This document shows positions 26,164-34,954 of a stretch of DNA of 64,000 nucleotides, piece by piece. This DNA comes from Paenibacillus sp. USDA918EY (GTDB taxonomy: Bacteria; Bacillota; Bacilli; Paenibacillales; Paenibacillaceae). The DNA is taken from the NCBI RefSeq assembly GCF_009870825.1, contig NZ_WTWY01000001.1:558001-622000 (forward strand), written 5' to 3'. Positions within the stretch are counted from its first letter, which is position 1, and each line of letters begins with the position of its first letter. The translations under genes were made by a program, and so were the position numbers. The notes under the pieces are model-generated. The model did not search any database. It saw only the letters and a list, made by a program, of their open reading frames with translations, and was not told where the DNA came from.

Positions 26164-27867
26164 ATGAGACGAAATGGGGTTGCACGCTTGCGTATTTCCA
26201 GAATAAGCATGGTCACACTTCTTCTAGCGATAGCGTTCCCGTTGTCTATGCTGGCGTCTTGCGACGGAAACGGCTTGACGAATCAGAGCGGCTTACCGTT
26301 GAAGAGTGACGGAGAATATACCTATACAGAGCCAGGATTAAGTAAGTACAACCCGCCGATCGAGCTGACCTTCGTGCGGGAGACGAGCGATGATTTGGAC
26401 AATCTCATCAAAATGTTTCCGGGGGAAACGCTGGAGGATAACCGGTGGACTCACTTGTACGGACAAGTTCTGGGCATCCGAATCAAATATGATTGGACGG
26501 CTAAAGGCACCCTCTATAATCAGAAGCTCGGCGTCGCGCTGGCCGCGGGCGAATTGCCGGATGTCGTGAGAGTCAATGCGGAACAGCTCCGTCAGCTGAG
26601 CAATGCGGGCCTGATTCAGGATTTGTCCCAAGCCTATGAGAAATATGCGGCGCCGTTCACGAAGGAAATTTTGGGCCAGGAGGGGACCGGGCCGTTCGAA
26701 GCCGCTACGGTAGACGGAAAATTGATGGGCATTCCCGAGACAAGCTCATCGATTGAGGGAGCCCAATATATTTGGATTCGGACCGATTGGCTGGAGCGCC
26801 TTGGTTTGCAGCCGCCGCAAACGATGAAAGACGTGTTGGACATTTCGAAAGCGTTTACAGAAAGAGACCCCGACCGAAACGGAAAAAACGATACATGGGG
26901 GCTTCCGGTGACCCAATATTTATGGGATCCCGTGATGGGCTTGTCGGCATTCATGGCCGGTTACGATGCCTTTCCGAACATGTGGATTCGGGATTCATCC
27001 GGCAAGCTCGTATTCGGCTCCGTTCAGCCGGAGGTCAAGACCGCACTGAAGGTCCTGCAGGACATGTATCGGAACGGCCAAATCGATGAGGAATTTATGT
27101 TTAAGGACGGCATCAAGGTAAAAGAACAGATGATCGCGGGAAAATATGGCATGATGTACGGCGAACAGTGGGGTTCGTTTGTCGTGCAAGGAAATCATGA
27201 GCGGGACCCGGAAGCGAGGTGGCAGGCATTTCCCATCGTATCGGCGACGGGAAAAGCGGCCAAAGTTCCGCTCCGCTTCGCAACCCATCAATTCCTTGCC
27301 GTCCGCAAGGGGATGGCTTATCCCGAAGCGGTCGTAAAGCTGCTCAATTTGCATCTGGAAAAGAACTGGGGGGCGACGGCCGAGTACGAAACCTATTACA
27401 GCACCCCTTATCCGGCGTGGCAGCTTTCTCCTGTCACTCCGTACCCGGCGCTGAAAAATTTGAATGCCTTTTACCAAATCGAAGAAGCTCGCCGAACCGG
27501 GAACTCTTCCGTTCTTAAGGATGAGGCAAAGGCGATTCAAAAAAACATCGAGGCCTACCTTACCCGGAACGATCCGTCCGGTTGGGGTTGGGAACGAACC
27601 TATGGCCCGTCGGGAGCTTTTTCCATCCTTGACCGCTATAAAAGGAACAACCAGTTATTGTATGAGAGCTTTGTGGGTGCTCCAACCGATACGATGATCG
27701 AGAAACAATCGATTCTCGACTCATTGGCGATGGATACGTTCACCAACATTATACTCGGGCGCCCCATTGAGGAATTTGATCGTTTCGTCCAGGAGTGGAA
27801 TCGTCTGGGCGGTGACAAAATGACGGCCGAAGTCAATGAATGGTATTTGGACAAACAGAAAGATTAG
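26164..27867 (+). CDS. sugar-binding lipoprotein in operon with sensor kinase
   Basis: 567 residues. An N-terminal basic segment and hydrophobic core end in the lipobox MLASC, followed by a large solute-binding fold (IRIKYDWTAKG, GELPDVVRVN, IWIRTDWLERLGLQPPQTM). Family 1 binding proteins of this size are typical of the YesO/LplA group. No permease lies nearby; the next two genes encode a sensor kinase and its regulator, 18 bases apart. The protein may present sugar to the kinase rather than feed a transporter. The ATG has a poor ribosome site; TTG 26188, after GGGG at about 26175, is an alternative start that still leaves a full signal peptide. Confidence 0.88.
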   Translation: MRRNGVARLRISRISMVTLLLAIAFPLSMLASCDGNGLTNQSGLPLKSDGEYTYTEPGLSKYNPPIELTFVRETSDDLDNLIKMFPGETLEDNRWTHLYGQVLGIRIKYDWTAKGTLYNQKLGVALAAGELPDVVRVNAEQLRQLSNAGLIQDLSQAYEKYAAPFTKEILGQEGTGPFEAATVDGKLMGIPETSSSIEGAQYIWIRTDWLERLGLQPPQTMKDVLDISKAFTERDPDRNGKNDTWGLPVTQYLWDPVMGLSAFMAGYDAFPNMWIRDSSGKLVFGSVQPEVKTALKVLQDMYRNGQIDEEFMFKDGIKVKEQMIAGKYGMMYGEQWGSFVVQGNHERDPEARWQAFPIVSATGKAAKVPLRFATHQFLAVRKGMAYPEAVVKLLNLHLEKNWGATAEYETYYSTPYPAWQLSPVTPYPALKNLNAFYQIEEARRTGNSSVLKDEAKAIQKNIEAYLTRNDPSGWGWERTYGPSGAFSILDRYKRNNQLLYESFVGAPTDTMIEKQSILDSLAMDTFTNIILGRPIEEFDRFVQEWNRLGGDKMTAEVNEWYLDKQKD

Positions 27868-27885
27868 TGCATCGGAGGCGTTAAT

Positions 27886-29649
27886 TTGATAAGGATTCCC
27901 GTGAATTCATTGCGTCATACCATTCTGGCCAGGCTCGTCCTGATGTATCTGGTGGTGATCCTCCCGATCATTCTGCTCGGCGTTTATCTGTACAATTGGA
28001 GCTATAAAAACGCAAGCGAAGAAATATCAAGAAATGCGCTGGCGCAGTTGTCGTCCTATCTCGAGGGGCTGAATCGGGAAATCGAATGGCTGGAAATTCA
28101 GCAGTTCGATATTTTGCAGGAAAGCGAGCTCCATAAAATTGCCGTCACGTGGGAGATGATGGACAGTGCGGAGAAAAGGTCCAGCGTAAATTATTTGCTC
28201 CATCGCCTGACCTCCATAAAAAACAGCAGCCCGTATATTAAAGATATTTATGTCCATATTCATTCGATCGACAAAACGATTTCGGCCAGCAACGCCGTTC
28301 GTGCCCTGGACCGGCAAAAATATGAAGAAATACGCTCCATCGGAGAACGAAGCGGCAGCCGGCTGGTCCGGCAGGGCGATTCGCTTCAGCTTACCGCTTC
28401 CAAGTACGGCGGGAAAAATGACGAGGATCCGCTGTATCTCGTTCAAATCGAATTGGATAACGATAAGCTGAAGGATTCTATGGGACCGCTAGGCGCGTAT
28501 CCCGAAAGCGGGTCGATTCTGATCGCGGAGGAAGCGGGGTTCACTTTGTCCAGCACCGGCACGCCGCCGGGACTGCCGGATGAATGGATCAAGGCGGTCA
28601 AGAACCTGGATGACAATACGATGCTGCTCGATATCGGGGGAAGGGAGTACCATTTCAACCTCGCCCATTCCGACAAGCTGAGCCTCTCTCTCGTATCGTA
28701 TTTGCCGGAAGGAACGGTGAGGAGGCCGCTGATCAAATTCAATCTTTGGGCATGGGTATTTGCCGTAACTTCGGTTTTTGCCATCGTCGTTTATGCCTTT
28801 TCCACTTACCGTTACGTTCATCGCCCGCTGCTCTCGCTCGTCCAAAGCTTTCGCAGAATGGAGGGCGGGACCCTTGATATTCCGATCCGCCATGAGCAAA
28901 AGGATGAGTTCGGCTACCTGTATGACCGGTTTAATCAGATGCTCGTCAAGCTGCAAACCTTGATCGACCAAGATTTCAAACAGAAATTGATGATGCAGAA
29001 GGCGGAATTGAAACAGCTGCAGTCTCAAATCAAACCGCATTTCCTGTATAACAGCTTCTTTATCCTGAATTCGCTGGCGAAGACGGGGGATACCGACCGG
29101 ATCGAGCAGTTCACGATCATGCTCGGCGAATATTACCGGTTCATCGCCCGCAATGGCGAGGACCATGTCACGCTGTCGGAAGAAATCAAGCATGCGAGAA
29201 TGTATACGGAAATCCAGCAGCTTCGCTTCTCCCGGCGCATTCGTGTCCAGTTCGACGAATTGCCGGTGGACATGCAGCGCATCAAGGTGCCGAGATTGAT
29301 CGTCCAACCGATGATCGAAAACGCCTATGAACACAGTCTGGAGAGCATGCCGGACGAAGGGTTTCTCCGCGTCACGTTTGAGCGTACCGGCTCCGAATGT
29401 CTCATCAAGGTCGAGGATAACGGGAACAGCATCGACGATGCCGGGCTCGTGGCCCTCCGGCATCGGGTATCAGGTCCTGCCGAATCCCATGAAATGACGG
29501 GGATCATGAACATCCATCGGCGGATCCTGCTTACTTACGGAGAAGGCAGCGGGCTGTTCTTGTCCAGAAGCAGCCTGGGCGGGCTTCAGGCAGCCATTCG
29601 AATCAAGATCAGAGAGGGGAACGGGGATGTACAGACTGCTAATCGTTGA
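27886..29649 (+). CDS. YesM-type sensor histidine kinase
   Basis: 587 residues. The first membrane segment (about 14-34) is followed by an extracellular Cache-like sensor (about 35-285), second membrane segment (about 286-306, AWVFAVTSVFAIVVY), HAMP (about 307-360), His_kinase block with H385 in QIKPHFLYNSF, and ATPase domain with N-box (ENAYEHS) and VEDNGNS. The start is TTG after GGAGG at 27874-27878. It overlaps the regulator gene by 23 bases, so the pair is translationally coupled. It probably senses sugar, directly or through the binding lipoprotein encoded just upstream. Confidence 0.93.
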   Translation: MIRIPVNSLRHTILARLVLMYLVVILPIILLGVYLYNWSYKNASEEISRNALAQLSSYLEGLNREIEWLEIQQFDILQESELHKIAVTWEMMDSAEKRSSVNYLLHRLTSIKNSSPYIKDIYVHIHSIDKTISASNAVRALDRQKYEEIRSIGERSGSRLVRQGDSLQLTASKYGGKNDEDPLYLVQIELDNDKLKDSMGPLGAYPESGSILIAEEAGFTLSSTGTPPGLPDEWIKAVKNLDDNTMLLDIGGREYHFNLAHSDKLSLSLVSYLPEGTVRRPLIKFNLWAWVFAVTSVFAIVVYAFSTYRYVHRPLLSLVQSFRRMEGGTLDIPIRHEQKDEFGYLYDRFNQMLVKLQTLIDQDFKQKLMMQKAELKQLQSQIKPHFLYNSFFILNSLAKTGDTDRIEQFTIMLGEYYRFIARNGEDHVTLSEEIKHARMYTEIQQLRFSRRIRVQFDELPVDMQRIKVPRLIVQPMIENAYEHSLESMPDEGFLRVTFERTGSECLIKVEDNGNSIDDAGLVALRHRVSGPAESHEMTGIMNIHRRILLTYGEGSGLFLSRSSLGGLQAAIRIKIREGNGDVQTANR

Positions 29650-31258
29650 CGATGAAGATATCATTACGGACGGACTATATGAAGTATTCAACCGCCATCA
29701 ACCGGAGCGGCTCGATGTATGCAAAGCCTATTCCGCCAAGGAAGCGCTGGATTGGATGTCGCGCACGAGAATCGACATCGTTTTGACCGATATTGCCATG
29801 CCCGGCATGAACGGGCTGGAGTTATCCGAAGAAATTCAGAAGTATTGGCCAAGATGCAGAGTGGTGTTCTTGACCGGACACAGCGAATTCGAATATGCGT
29901 ACCGTGCCATCCAAATGACGAATGTCCGTTATGTGTTGAAGACGGAAGGGTACGGCAAGGTGATCGACACCGTGCAGGCTGTCATGGACGAAATGGACCG
30001 TGCTCATCATGACAGCCTGCTGCTGGAACAGTCCCGCGAGCAGCTGCTTGCGTACCGATTCATGGCACAGGGCGACTATATGAGGCATCTTCTCCAGAAC
30101 AGCCGTGTTTTGTGCAGGGATACGGACGTGATGGTCCGCGAATTCGGCAAGCTGGACATCGGCCTCGATCCTGCCCAGCCGGTCGTGCTGGTCCTTGGCC
30201 GCATCTCGTATCCGGAGGGCAGGACGTATACCGAAAGATCCGAAATTCTGTCATCCGTCAGAATGGCCTGGGATACCTATTTTTCGGATAGGGCCCGAAG
30301 CATGGGGATCATCGATAAGCATGGCGACCTTTTTTGGTTTCTGCAACCGTCTGTGCGGGCCGAAGGCAGGCTTGACAGCCATTTCATCCGTTTCGTGGAA
30401 GGGACGCTGGAGATGATTCAGGAATCATGTCTCGGTTCGCATGGATTGACCATCGGATGGACGCTGAGCTGCGAAGCATGCAGGTGGGGATGCTTGACGC
30501 GGCAGTACGAGAGGCTGCGGGAGCTGCAGCAGCTAAGGATCGGCAGCGGGGGAGCCATCATTGTGCGCGACGGCTTCGAGCCGCTCGATGGATTGGCCGG
30601 CAAAGAGAGCTTTGCGGACAGTCAGAAGGCGGAGGTGCTGAGAGCTTATCTTGAATCGGGAAGAAACGAGGAGTTTCTTCAGGAGCTTGAAGAGGTGATG
30701 GGCAACGCCCTTAAAATGAAGGGAAATGTACAGTTAACGATTGAAACATACTATACGATCGCGTTGATGCTTCATTCCTGCATTGGCCGAATGGGAATGC
30801 ACGGACGAATCGACGATGCCGGGCAATTGATGCGGCTAAATGATCATCCTTCGATCGAGGACGCCTTCGGTTATTTGAAGCGCGTCGCGGAATCTATTTT
30901 TCTAAGCAAACAAACGCAGGAGAGGGACAGGGCCTCACTGATCGTCGACCGGATTTGCGAGTACGTCGAAGAACACTTGAGCGAAGATTTGTCTTTGGTG
31001 CGTCTCGCGGAAATCCACTATTTCAACCCTTCGTATTTGTCACGGTTCTTCAAGCAGGAAAAAGGAATCAATTTATCCGATTTTATCGACAAATGCCGGG
31101 TGAAGAAAGCCAAGGAGATGCTGCGGGACAACGATTTGAAGGTGCGCGAGGTGGCGTTATCCGTCGGTTACGAGGCGGCCCATTCGTTCACCCGCTTCTT
31201 CAAAAAGGCGACGGGACTTACGCCGCAGGAATACCGGGATACCCTTTCTTTGAACTGA
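29627..31258 (+). CDS. YesN-type response regulator with AraC domain
   Basis: 543 residues. The receiver has D8/D9 and phospho-acceptor D55 in VLTDIAMPGMNG, with Lys in YVLKTEG. After a long linker domain, the C-terminal AraC pair is at about 435-540 (LAEIHYFNPSYLSRFFKQEKG and VALSVGYEAAHSFTRFFKKATG). The start ATG lies inside the kinase gene after AGAGGGGAACGGGG. It forms a phosphorelay with the kinase upstream; the likely targets are the upstream binding protein and the GH43 gene that follows after 132 bases. Confidence 0.93.
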   Translation: MYRLLIVDDEDIITDGLYEVFNRHQPERLDVCKAYSAKEALDWMSRTRIDIVLTDIAMPGMNGLELSEEIQKYWPRCRVVFLTGHSEFEYAYRAIQMTNVRYVLKTEGYGKVIDTVQAVMDEMDRAHHDSLLLEQSREQLLAYRFMAQGDYMRHLLQNSRVLCRDTDVMVREFGKLDIGLDPAQPVVLVLGRISYPEGRTYTERSEILSSVRMAWDTYFSDRARSMGIIDKHGDLFWFLQPSVRAEGRLDSHFIRFVEGTLEMIQESCLGSHGLTIGWTLSCEACRWGCLTRQYERLRELQQLRIGSGGAIIVRDGFEPLDGLAGKESFADSQKAEVLRAYLESGRNEEFLQELEEVMGNALKMKGNVQLTIETYYTIALMLHSCIGRMGMHGRIDDAGQLMRLNDHPSIEDAFGYLKRVAESIFLSKQTQERDRASLIVDRICEYVEEHLSEDLSLVRLAEIHYFNPSYLSRFFKQEKGINLSDFIDKCRVKKAKEMLRDNDLKVREVALSVGYEAAHSFTRFFKKATGLTPQEYRDTLSLN

Positions 31259-31390
31259 AAGCCGAAAACTAGAGTTTGTCGGGTAATCCGGACGGATTAG
31301 ACGGGTTGTTCCCTCTGAGCGCAAGCCTTACGCTTTTAAGAGAGTTGGGTTTAAGACCAAAAATGCTGAATAACGGGAGTTGACACAAAG

Positions 31391-32824
31391 ATGAATGAAG
31401 TCGTTCATGCGCCGATCGGCAAACTGCCGCGAAACGGAAATCCGCTTGTCGCCCATAAATTCGGGGCCGACCCCTATGTGCTTGTGTTCAATGGGCGCGT
31501 GTACCTCTACAATACGGACGACGTATTGGAGTATGACGAGCAAGGAGAGGTCAAGGAGAACAGCTATGGCACCATAAACCGCATATCGGTGATTTCCTCG
31601 GATGATCTGGCGAACTGGACGGACCACGGCGTCATTCAAGTCGCAGGTCCGGAAGGAGCGGCCAAATGGGCGACGCAATCCTGGGCGCCGGCTGCGGCCC
31701 ACAAAAGAATAGACGGCAAAGACCGTTTCTTCTTGTACTTTGCCAACAACGCCAGCGGCATCGGCGTGCTGACGAGCGACAGTCCGACCGGGCCGTGGGT
31801 CGATCCGATCGGCAGGCCGCTCATCGCAAGGGACACGCCGGGCGTTCAAGGCGTCGTATGGCTCTTCGACCCGGCCGTCCTGGTGGACGAAGACGGCAAG
31901 GGATATATTTACTTCGGCGGCGGCGTGCCGGAAGGACAGCATGAGAATCCGGGGACCGCCCGGGTGATGCGGCTGGGTGACGATATGATCAGCGTGGTCG
32001 GCGAAGCCGAGCCGATCCCGGCACCGTTTATGTTCGAGGATGCCGGCATTCACAAGAAGGGCAGCAGGTATTACTTTTCTTATTGCTCCAACTTCTACGA
32101 TGGCATGCGGCCGGAGGGAAGCCCCCCGGCAGGGGAGATTGCCTATATGACCAGCACCCATCCGATGGGACCATGGACGTACCAGGGATCGATCCTTAAA
32201 AATCCCGGCCATTTTTTCGGTGTCAGCGGCAATAACCACCATGCCATTTTCCAATTTCATGAAAGTTGGTATATTGCTTATCACGCGCAGACCTTATCGA
32301 AGGCCATGGGCGTGGCGAAGGGATATCGGTCCACTCATCTGAATCAAGTGTTTTTGGACGAAGAGGGGGCGATTCTCCCCATCGAAGCGGACATGGTCGG
32401 CGTTAAGCAGATCAAGCCGCTGAATCCGTATGCCCGCGTCGGGGCGGAAACGATGGCTTGGTGCGCGGGGGTGAACGTGCAGCAATTCCAGCCGGGCACA
32501 GTGGGACAGGGCGAGCCGCTCGTGGCCTTGGCGGATATTCATCATGGCGATTGGACGGCCGTGTCCGGCGTTGATTTCGGCGCCGGGGCCTCAGCGTTTG
32601 CCGCATCCGTATCGTGTACGAATGACGGGGGAGTCATCGAGCTCCGCTTGGACAGTCCTGATGGCCAAAGGATCGGTTCGCTTCAGGTGCCTTCGACCGG
32701 AGGACAGTGGAGCGAAATGACGACGCCCGTCAGCGGTGCCGAGGGCGTGCATGATTTGTACCTGATCTTCAAAGGGAAGCCGGACATCGAGTTGTTCCGG
32801 CTAGGTGAATGGCAATTTAGGTAA
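31391..32824 (+). CDS. GH43 arabinofuranosidase/xylosidase-type enzyme with CBM6, cytoplasmic
   Basis: 477 residues without signal peptide. The GH43 propeller (about 15-330) starts with NPLVAHKFGADPYVLVFNGRVYLYNTDD, putting the base Asp at D27; further acidic sites are WLFDPAVLVDEDG and MFEDAGIHKKG, the latter probably the general acid. A CBM6-like domain fills about 345-477. The layout resembles arabinoxylan arabinofuranohydrolases of the XynD type (GH43 plus CBM6), except that those are exported. The likely job is to trim arabinose from imported oligosaccharides. ATG follows GGGAGTTGACACAAAG. Confidence 0.88.
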   Translation: MNEVVHAPIGKLPRNGNPLVAHKFGADPYVLVFNGRVYLYNTDDVLEYDEQGEVKENSYGTINRISVISSDDLANWTDHGVIQVAGPEGAAKWATQSWAPAAAHKRIDGKDRFFLYFANNASGIGVLTSDSPTGPWVDPIGRPLIARDTPGVQGVVWLFDPAVLVDEDGKGYIYFGGGVPEGQHENPGTARVMRLGDDMISVVGEAEPIPAPFMFEDAGIHKKGSRYYFSYCSNFYDGMRPEGSPPAGEIAYMTSTHPMGPWTYQGSILKNPGHFFGVSGNNHHAIFQFHESWYIAYHAQTLSKAMGVAKGYRSTHLNQVFLDEEGAILPIEADMVGVKQIKPLNPYARVGAETMAWCAGVNVQQFQPGTVGQGEPLVALADIHHGDWTAVSGVDFGAGASAFAASVSCTNDGGVIELRLDSPDGQRIGSLQVPSTGGQWSEMTTPVSGAEGVHDLYLIFKGKPDIELFRLGEWQFR

Positions 32825-32861
32825 GTAAGCCGTATTGAACGTTTGTCAAGCAGTGCCGTTC

Positions 32862-32900
32862 AAAGAATGCCGTCCGATCCAGCGGGCTGCATTCTTTTTT
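32862..32900 (+). terminator. intrinsic terminator after GH43-CBM6 gene
   Basis: AAAGAATGC (32862-32870) pairs with GCATTCTTT (32889-32897) and runs into six T. The rest of the gap to 33171 holds only a cre-like site and the leader of the ABC gene; no other gene is visible. Confidence 0.75.
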
Positions 32901-33047
32901 ATTGAACCTCCGCTGCCTCGTTGCAGAAGAAAAACACCAAGAGCCGATATCCGATCCTTGCAATAGGAAGCCGCCAAACCTGCGACCAGCATAATTCTAG
33001 GTTTTCTCAGGTAAACGAACGGGAATCAACGGGTATTTCGTTCGAAA

Positions 33048-33061
33048 TGAAAGCGCTAAAA
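33048..33061 (+). promoter_or_regulatory. CcpA (cre) site candidate
   Basis: TGAAAGCGCTAAAA matches cre except at one of the last two bases. It lies about 110 bases before the ABC ATPase gene, which is surprising for a non-sugar transporter, so it may be chance. Confidence 0.35.
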
Positions 33062-33171
33062 TGGGGTTGTGATGGCGCCTGCGCTTTGCATTGGTTCGCA
33101 TACAATCCATCCGGATGCGGCTTTGACGCTGAAAATTATCGAATCGGGCCATATCGAAGGAGGCGAGTGCA

Positions 33172-33903
33172 ATGAACACGAAGGAAACGGAGATGAATGA
33201 TTCGGGCAGCGGACCGATTCTGCGGGCAAGCGGGATCAAACGGATTTTTGGCAGGGGGGATACGGCCGTTGCCGCTTTGGAGAATATCGATCTGAACATT
33301 CCGGCTGGAACGATTGTGGCTCTGAGGGGGCGCTCGGGTTCCGGAAAGACAACGTTATTGAACATTCTCAGCACATTGGACGACCCGACGGAGGGACAGG
33401 TGTATTTCAAGGGGAGGGAAATCACCGGATTATCCGGCTCCGAACGCAGCCAGATCCGGCGCAGGGAAATCGGCCTCGTGTTCCAGTCCTATGGTTTGAT
33501 TCCGCTGATGTCGGCTTACGAGAACGTCGAATTCGGGCTGCGTATCGCGGGACTAAAGGGGAACCGGGAGGCGGTGGAGGATGCGCTCGACCGCGTCGGC
33601 ATGCGGGAGCGGATGAAGCATCGGCCGTCCGAGCTGTCGGGCGGCGAGCAGCAGCGCGTAGCCATTGCCCGCGCAATCGTGCACCAGCCTGAGCTGCTGA
33701 TTGCGGATGAGCCGACCGCCGAGCTGGACAGCAGGATGGGGCTGCGGGTCGTCCGCATTTTTCGCGAGCTGGTGAAAGAATCGGGGATGACGGTTGTTCT
33801 CACGACGCATGACCCCGGCATGATGGAGCTTGTCGATCACGTTATCGCATTGGAGGATGGAACTATTGTATCGCAGACAACGAACGAATCTCCCCTTATC
33901 TAA
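33172..33903 (+). CDS. ABC transporter ATP-binding protein (MacB/LolD type), first copy
   Basis: 243 residues with Walker A GRSGSGKTT, signature LSGGEQQR, Walker B LLIADEP followed by TAELDS, and H-loop TTHD. The sequence is of the LolD/MacB/FtsE class that energises FtsX-like permeases, not of the MsmX sugar-import class. ATG follows AAGGAGGCGAGTGC. Its 3' end overlaps the adaptor lipoprotein gene. It is part of a four-gene set with a second ATPase at 37853. Confidence 0.93.
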   Translation: MNTKETEMNDSGSGPILRASGIKRIFGRGDTAVAALENIDLNIPAGTIVALRGRSGSGKTTLLNILSTLDDPTEGQVYFKGREITGLSGSERSQIRRREIGLVFQSYGLIPLMSAYENVEFGLRIAGLKGNREAVEDALDRVGMRERMKHRPSELSGGEQQRVAIARAIVHQPELLIADEPTAELDSRMGLRVVRIFRELVKESGMTVVLTTHDPGMMELVDHVIALEDGTIVSQTTNESPLI

Positions 33904-34924
33904 CATAAACCGGCGCCTGCGCCGAATAGCCGCGCTGCTGACAGCGCTGATGCTGCTCTCGGGCTGTTCGCTCCTGCCGGTCGAACCGGAAACGCTGCAG
34001 CCGCCTCTGGTTGAGCCGGCCAAAGAACAGTTTAATGTCGTGCAGGCCAGCCGCGGGAAGATTCAGACCTTCCTGAAGGGGACGGCTTATTTCGTCTCGG
34101 CCCAATCCGAAGCGCTTTCCTTCAAGAATATGGGCGGAAGGCTGAAATCGATTCCGGTGACGGTGGGCCAGGAAGTGAAGGCGGGCGATCTGCTGGCTGA
34201 GCTGGAGACGGGCGATCTGGATTTTCAGGTTCGCCTGCAGCAGCTGAATGTAGAGCGCGCCCAGCTGCTGTACGATCAGGCGCGTAAGGCTGGCGCTGGC
34301 GCCGTCGACCTGCGGCTCAAGGAAATCGACCTGGAGCGCGAGCGGATGTCGCTTCAGGAGATGAAAGCAAGGCTGGGGCAAGCGCGCTTATACGCTCCCA
34401 TATCGGGAACGGTGACGTTCGTCGAGAAGCTGAATGCGGGAGACAACGTGAATGCTTATCAAGCGATCGTCACTGTCTCCGACCCGAACAAAGTACAGCT
34501 GACCTACGTTGCGGCGGACAGCAAGGATCTGAACCCGGTCAAAGCCGGCATGCCTGTCAGCCTCAAGTATAAAGGCAAGGACTATAAGGGAAGGGTTCTT
34601 CAAACCCCTTCGGATTTGCCGGCTGCCGCCGACAGTACAAAAGCGGAGAAGAACGGGGTAACGATTTTCATGAGCATGGACAACGCCCCGGGCGACGTCA
34701 AGGTCGGCGACAGCGCCGAGCTGACGATCGAGCTTCAGAAGCGGGATAACGCCATCATTGTGCCCCGCTCCGCCATCCGCTCCTATATGGGACGTTCCTA
34801 TGTTCAGATCGCCGAAGGAGAACGCCGCAAGGAGGTTGACATCGAGATCGGATTGACGACGCCGACGGAAGTCGAGATCGTCAAAGGACTTGAGGAAGGC
34901 CAGAAGGTCATTCTGAACAATTAA
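33866..34924 (+). CDS. membrane-fusion adaptor lipoprotein (HlyD/MacA-like)
   Basis: About 352 residues. A basic N-terminus and hydrophobic core end in lipobox LLSGC. Next are a lipoyl-like half (PVTVGQEVKAGDLLAELETGDLDF), a coiled-coil hairpin (about 120-175), the second half (LYAPISGTVTFVEKLNAGD) and beta-barrel domains, the MacA-type order. It bridges the FtsX-like permease to the exterior. Start TTG 33866 is 9 bases after GGAGG (33852-33856); ATG 33857 abuts the site. The gene overlaps the ATPase gene by 38 bases. Confidence 0.88.
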   Translation: MYRRQRTNLPLSNINRRLRRIAALLTALMLLSGCSLLPVEPETLQPPLVEPAKEQFNVVQASRGKIQTFLKGTAYFVSAQSEALSFKNMGGRLKSIPVTVGQEVKAGDLLAELETGDLDFQVRLQQLNVERAQLLYDQARKAGAGAVDLRLKEIDLERERMSLQEMKARLGQARLYAPISGTVTFVEKLNAGDNVNAYQAIVTVSDPNKVQLTYVAADSKDLNPVKAGMPVSLKYKGKDYKGRVLQTPSDLPAAADSTKAEKNGVTIFMSMDNAPGDVKVGDSAELTIELQKRDNAIIVPRSAIRSYMGRSYVQIAEGERRKEVDIEIGLTTPTEVEIVKGLEEGQKVILNN

Positions 34925-34954
34925 CCGAAGAGCTATAGCCCGGGCCGACCGGGC

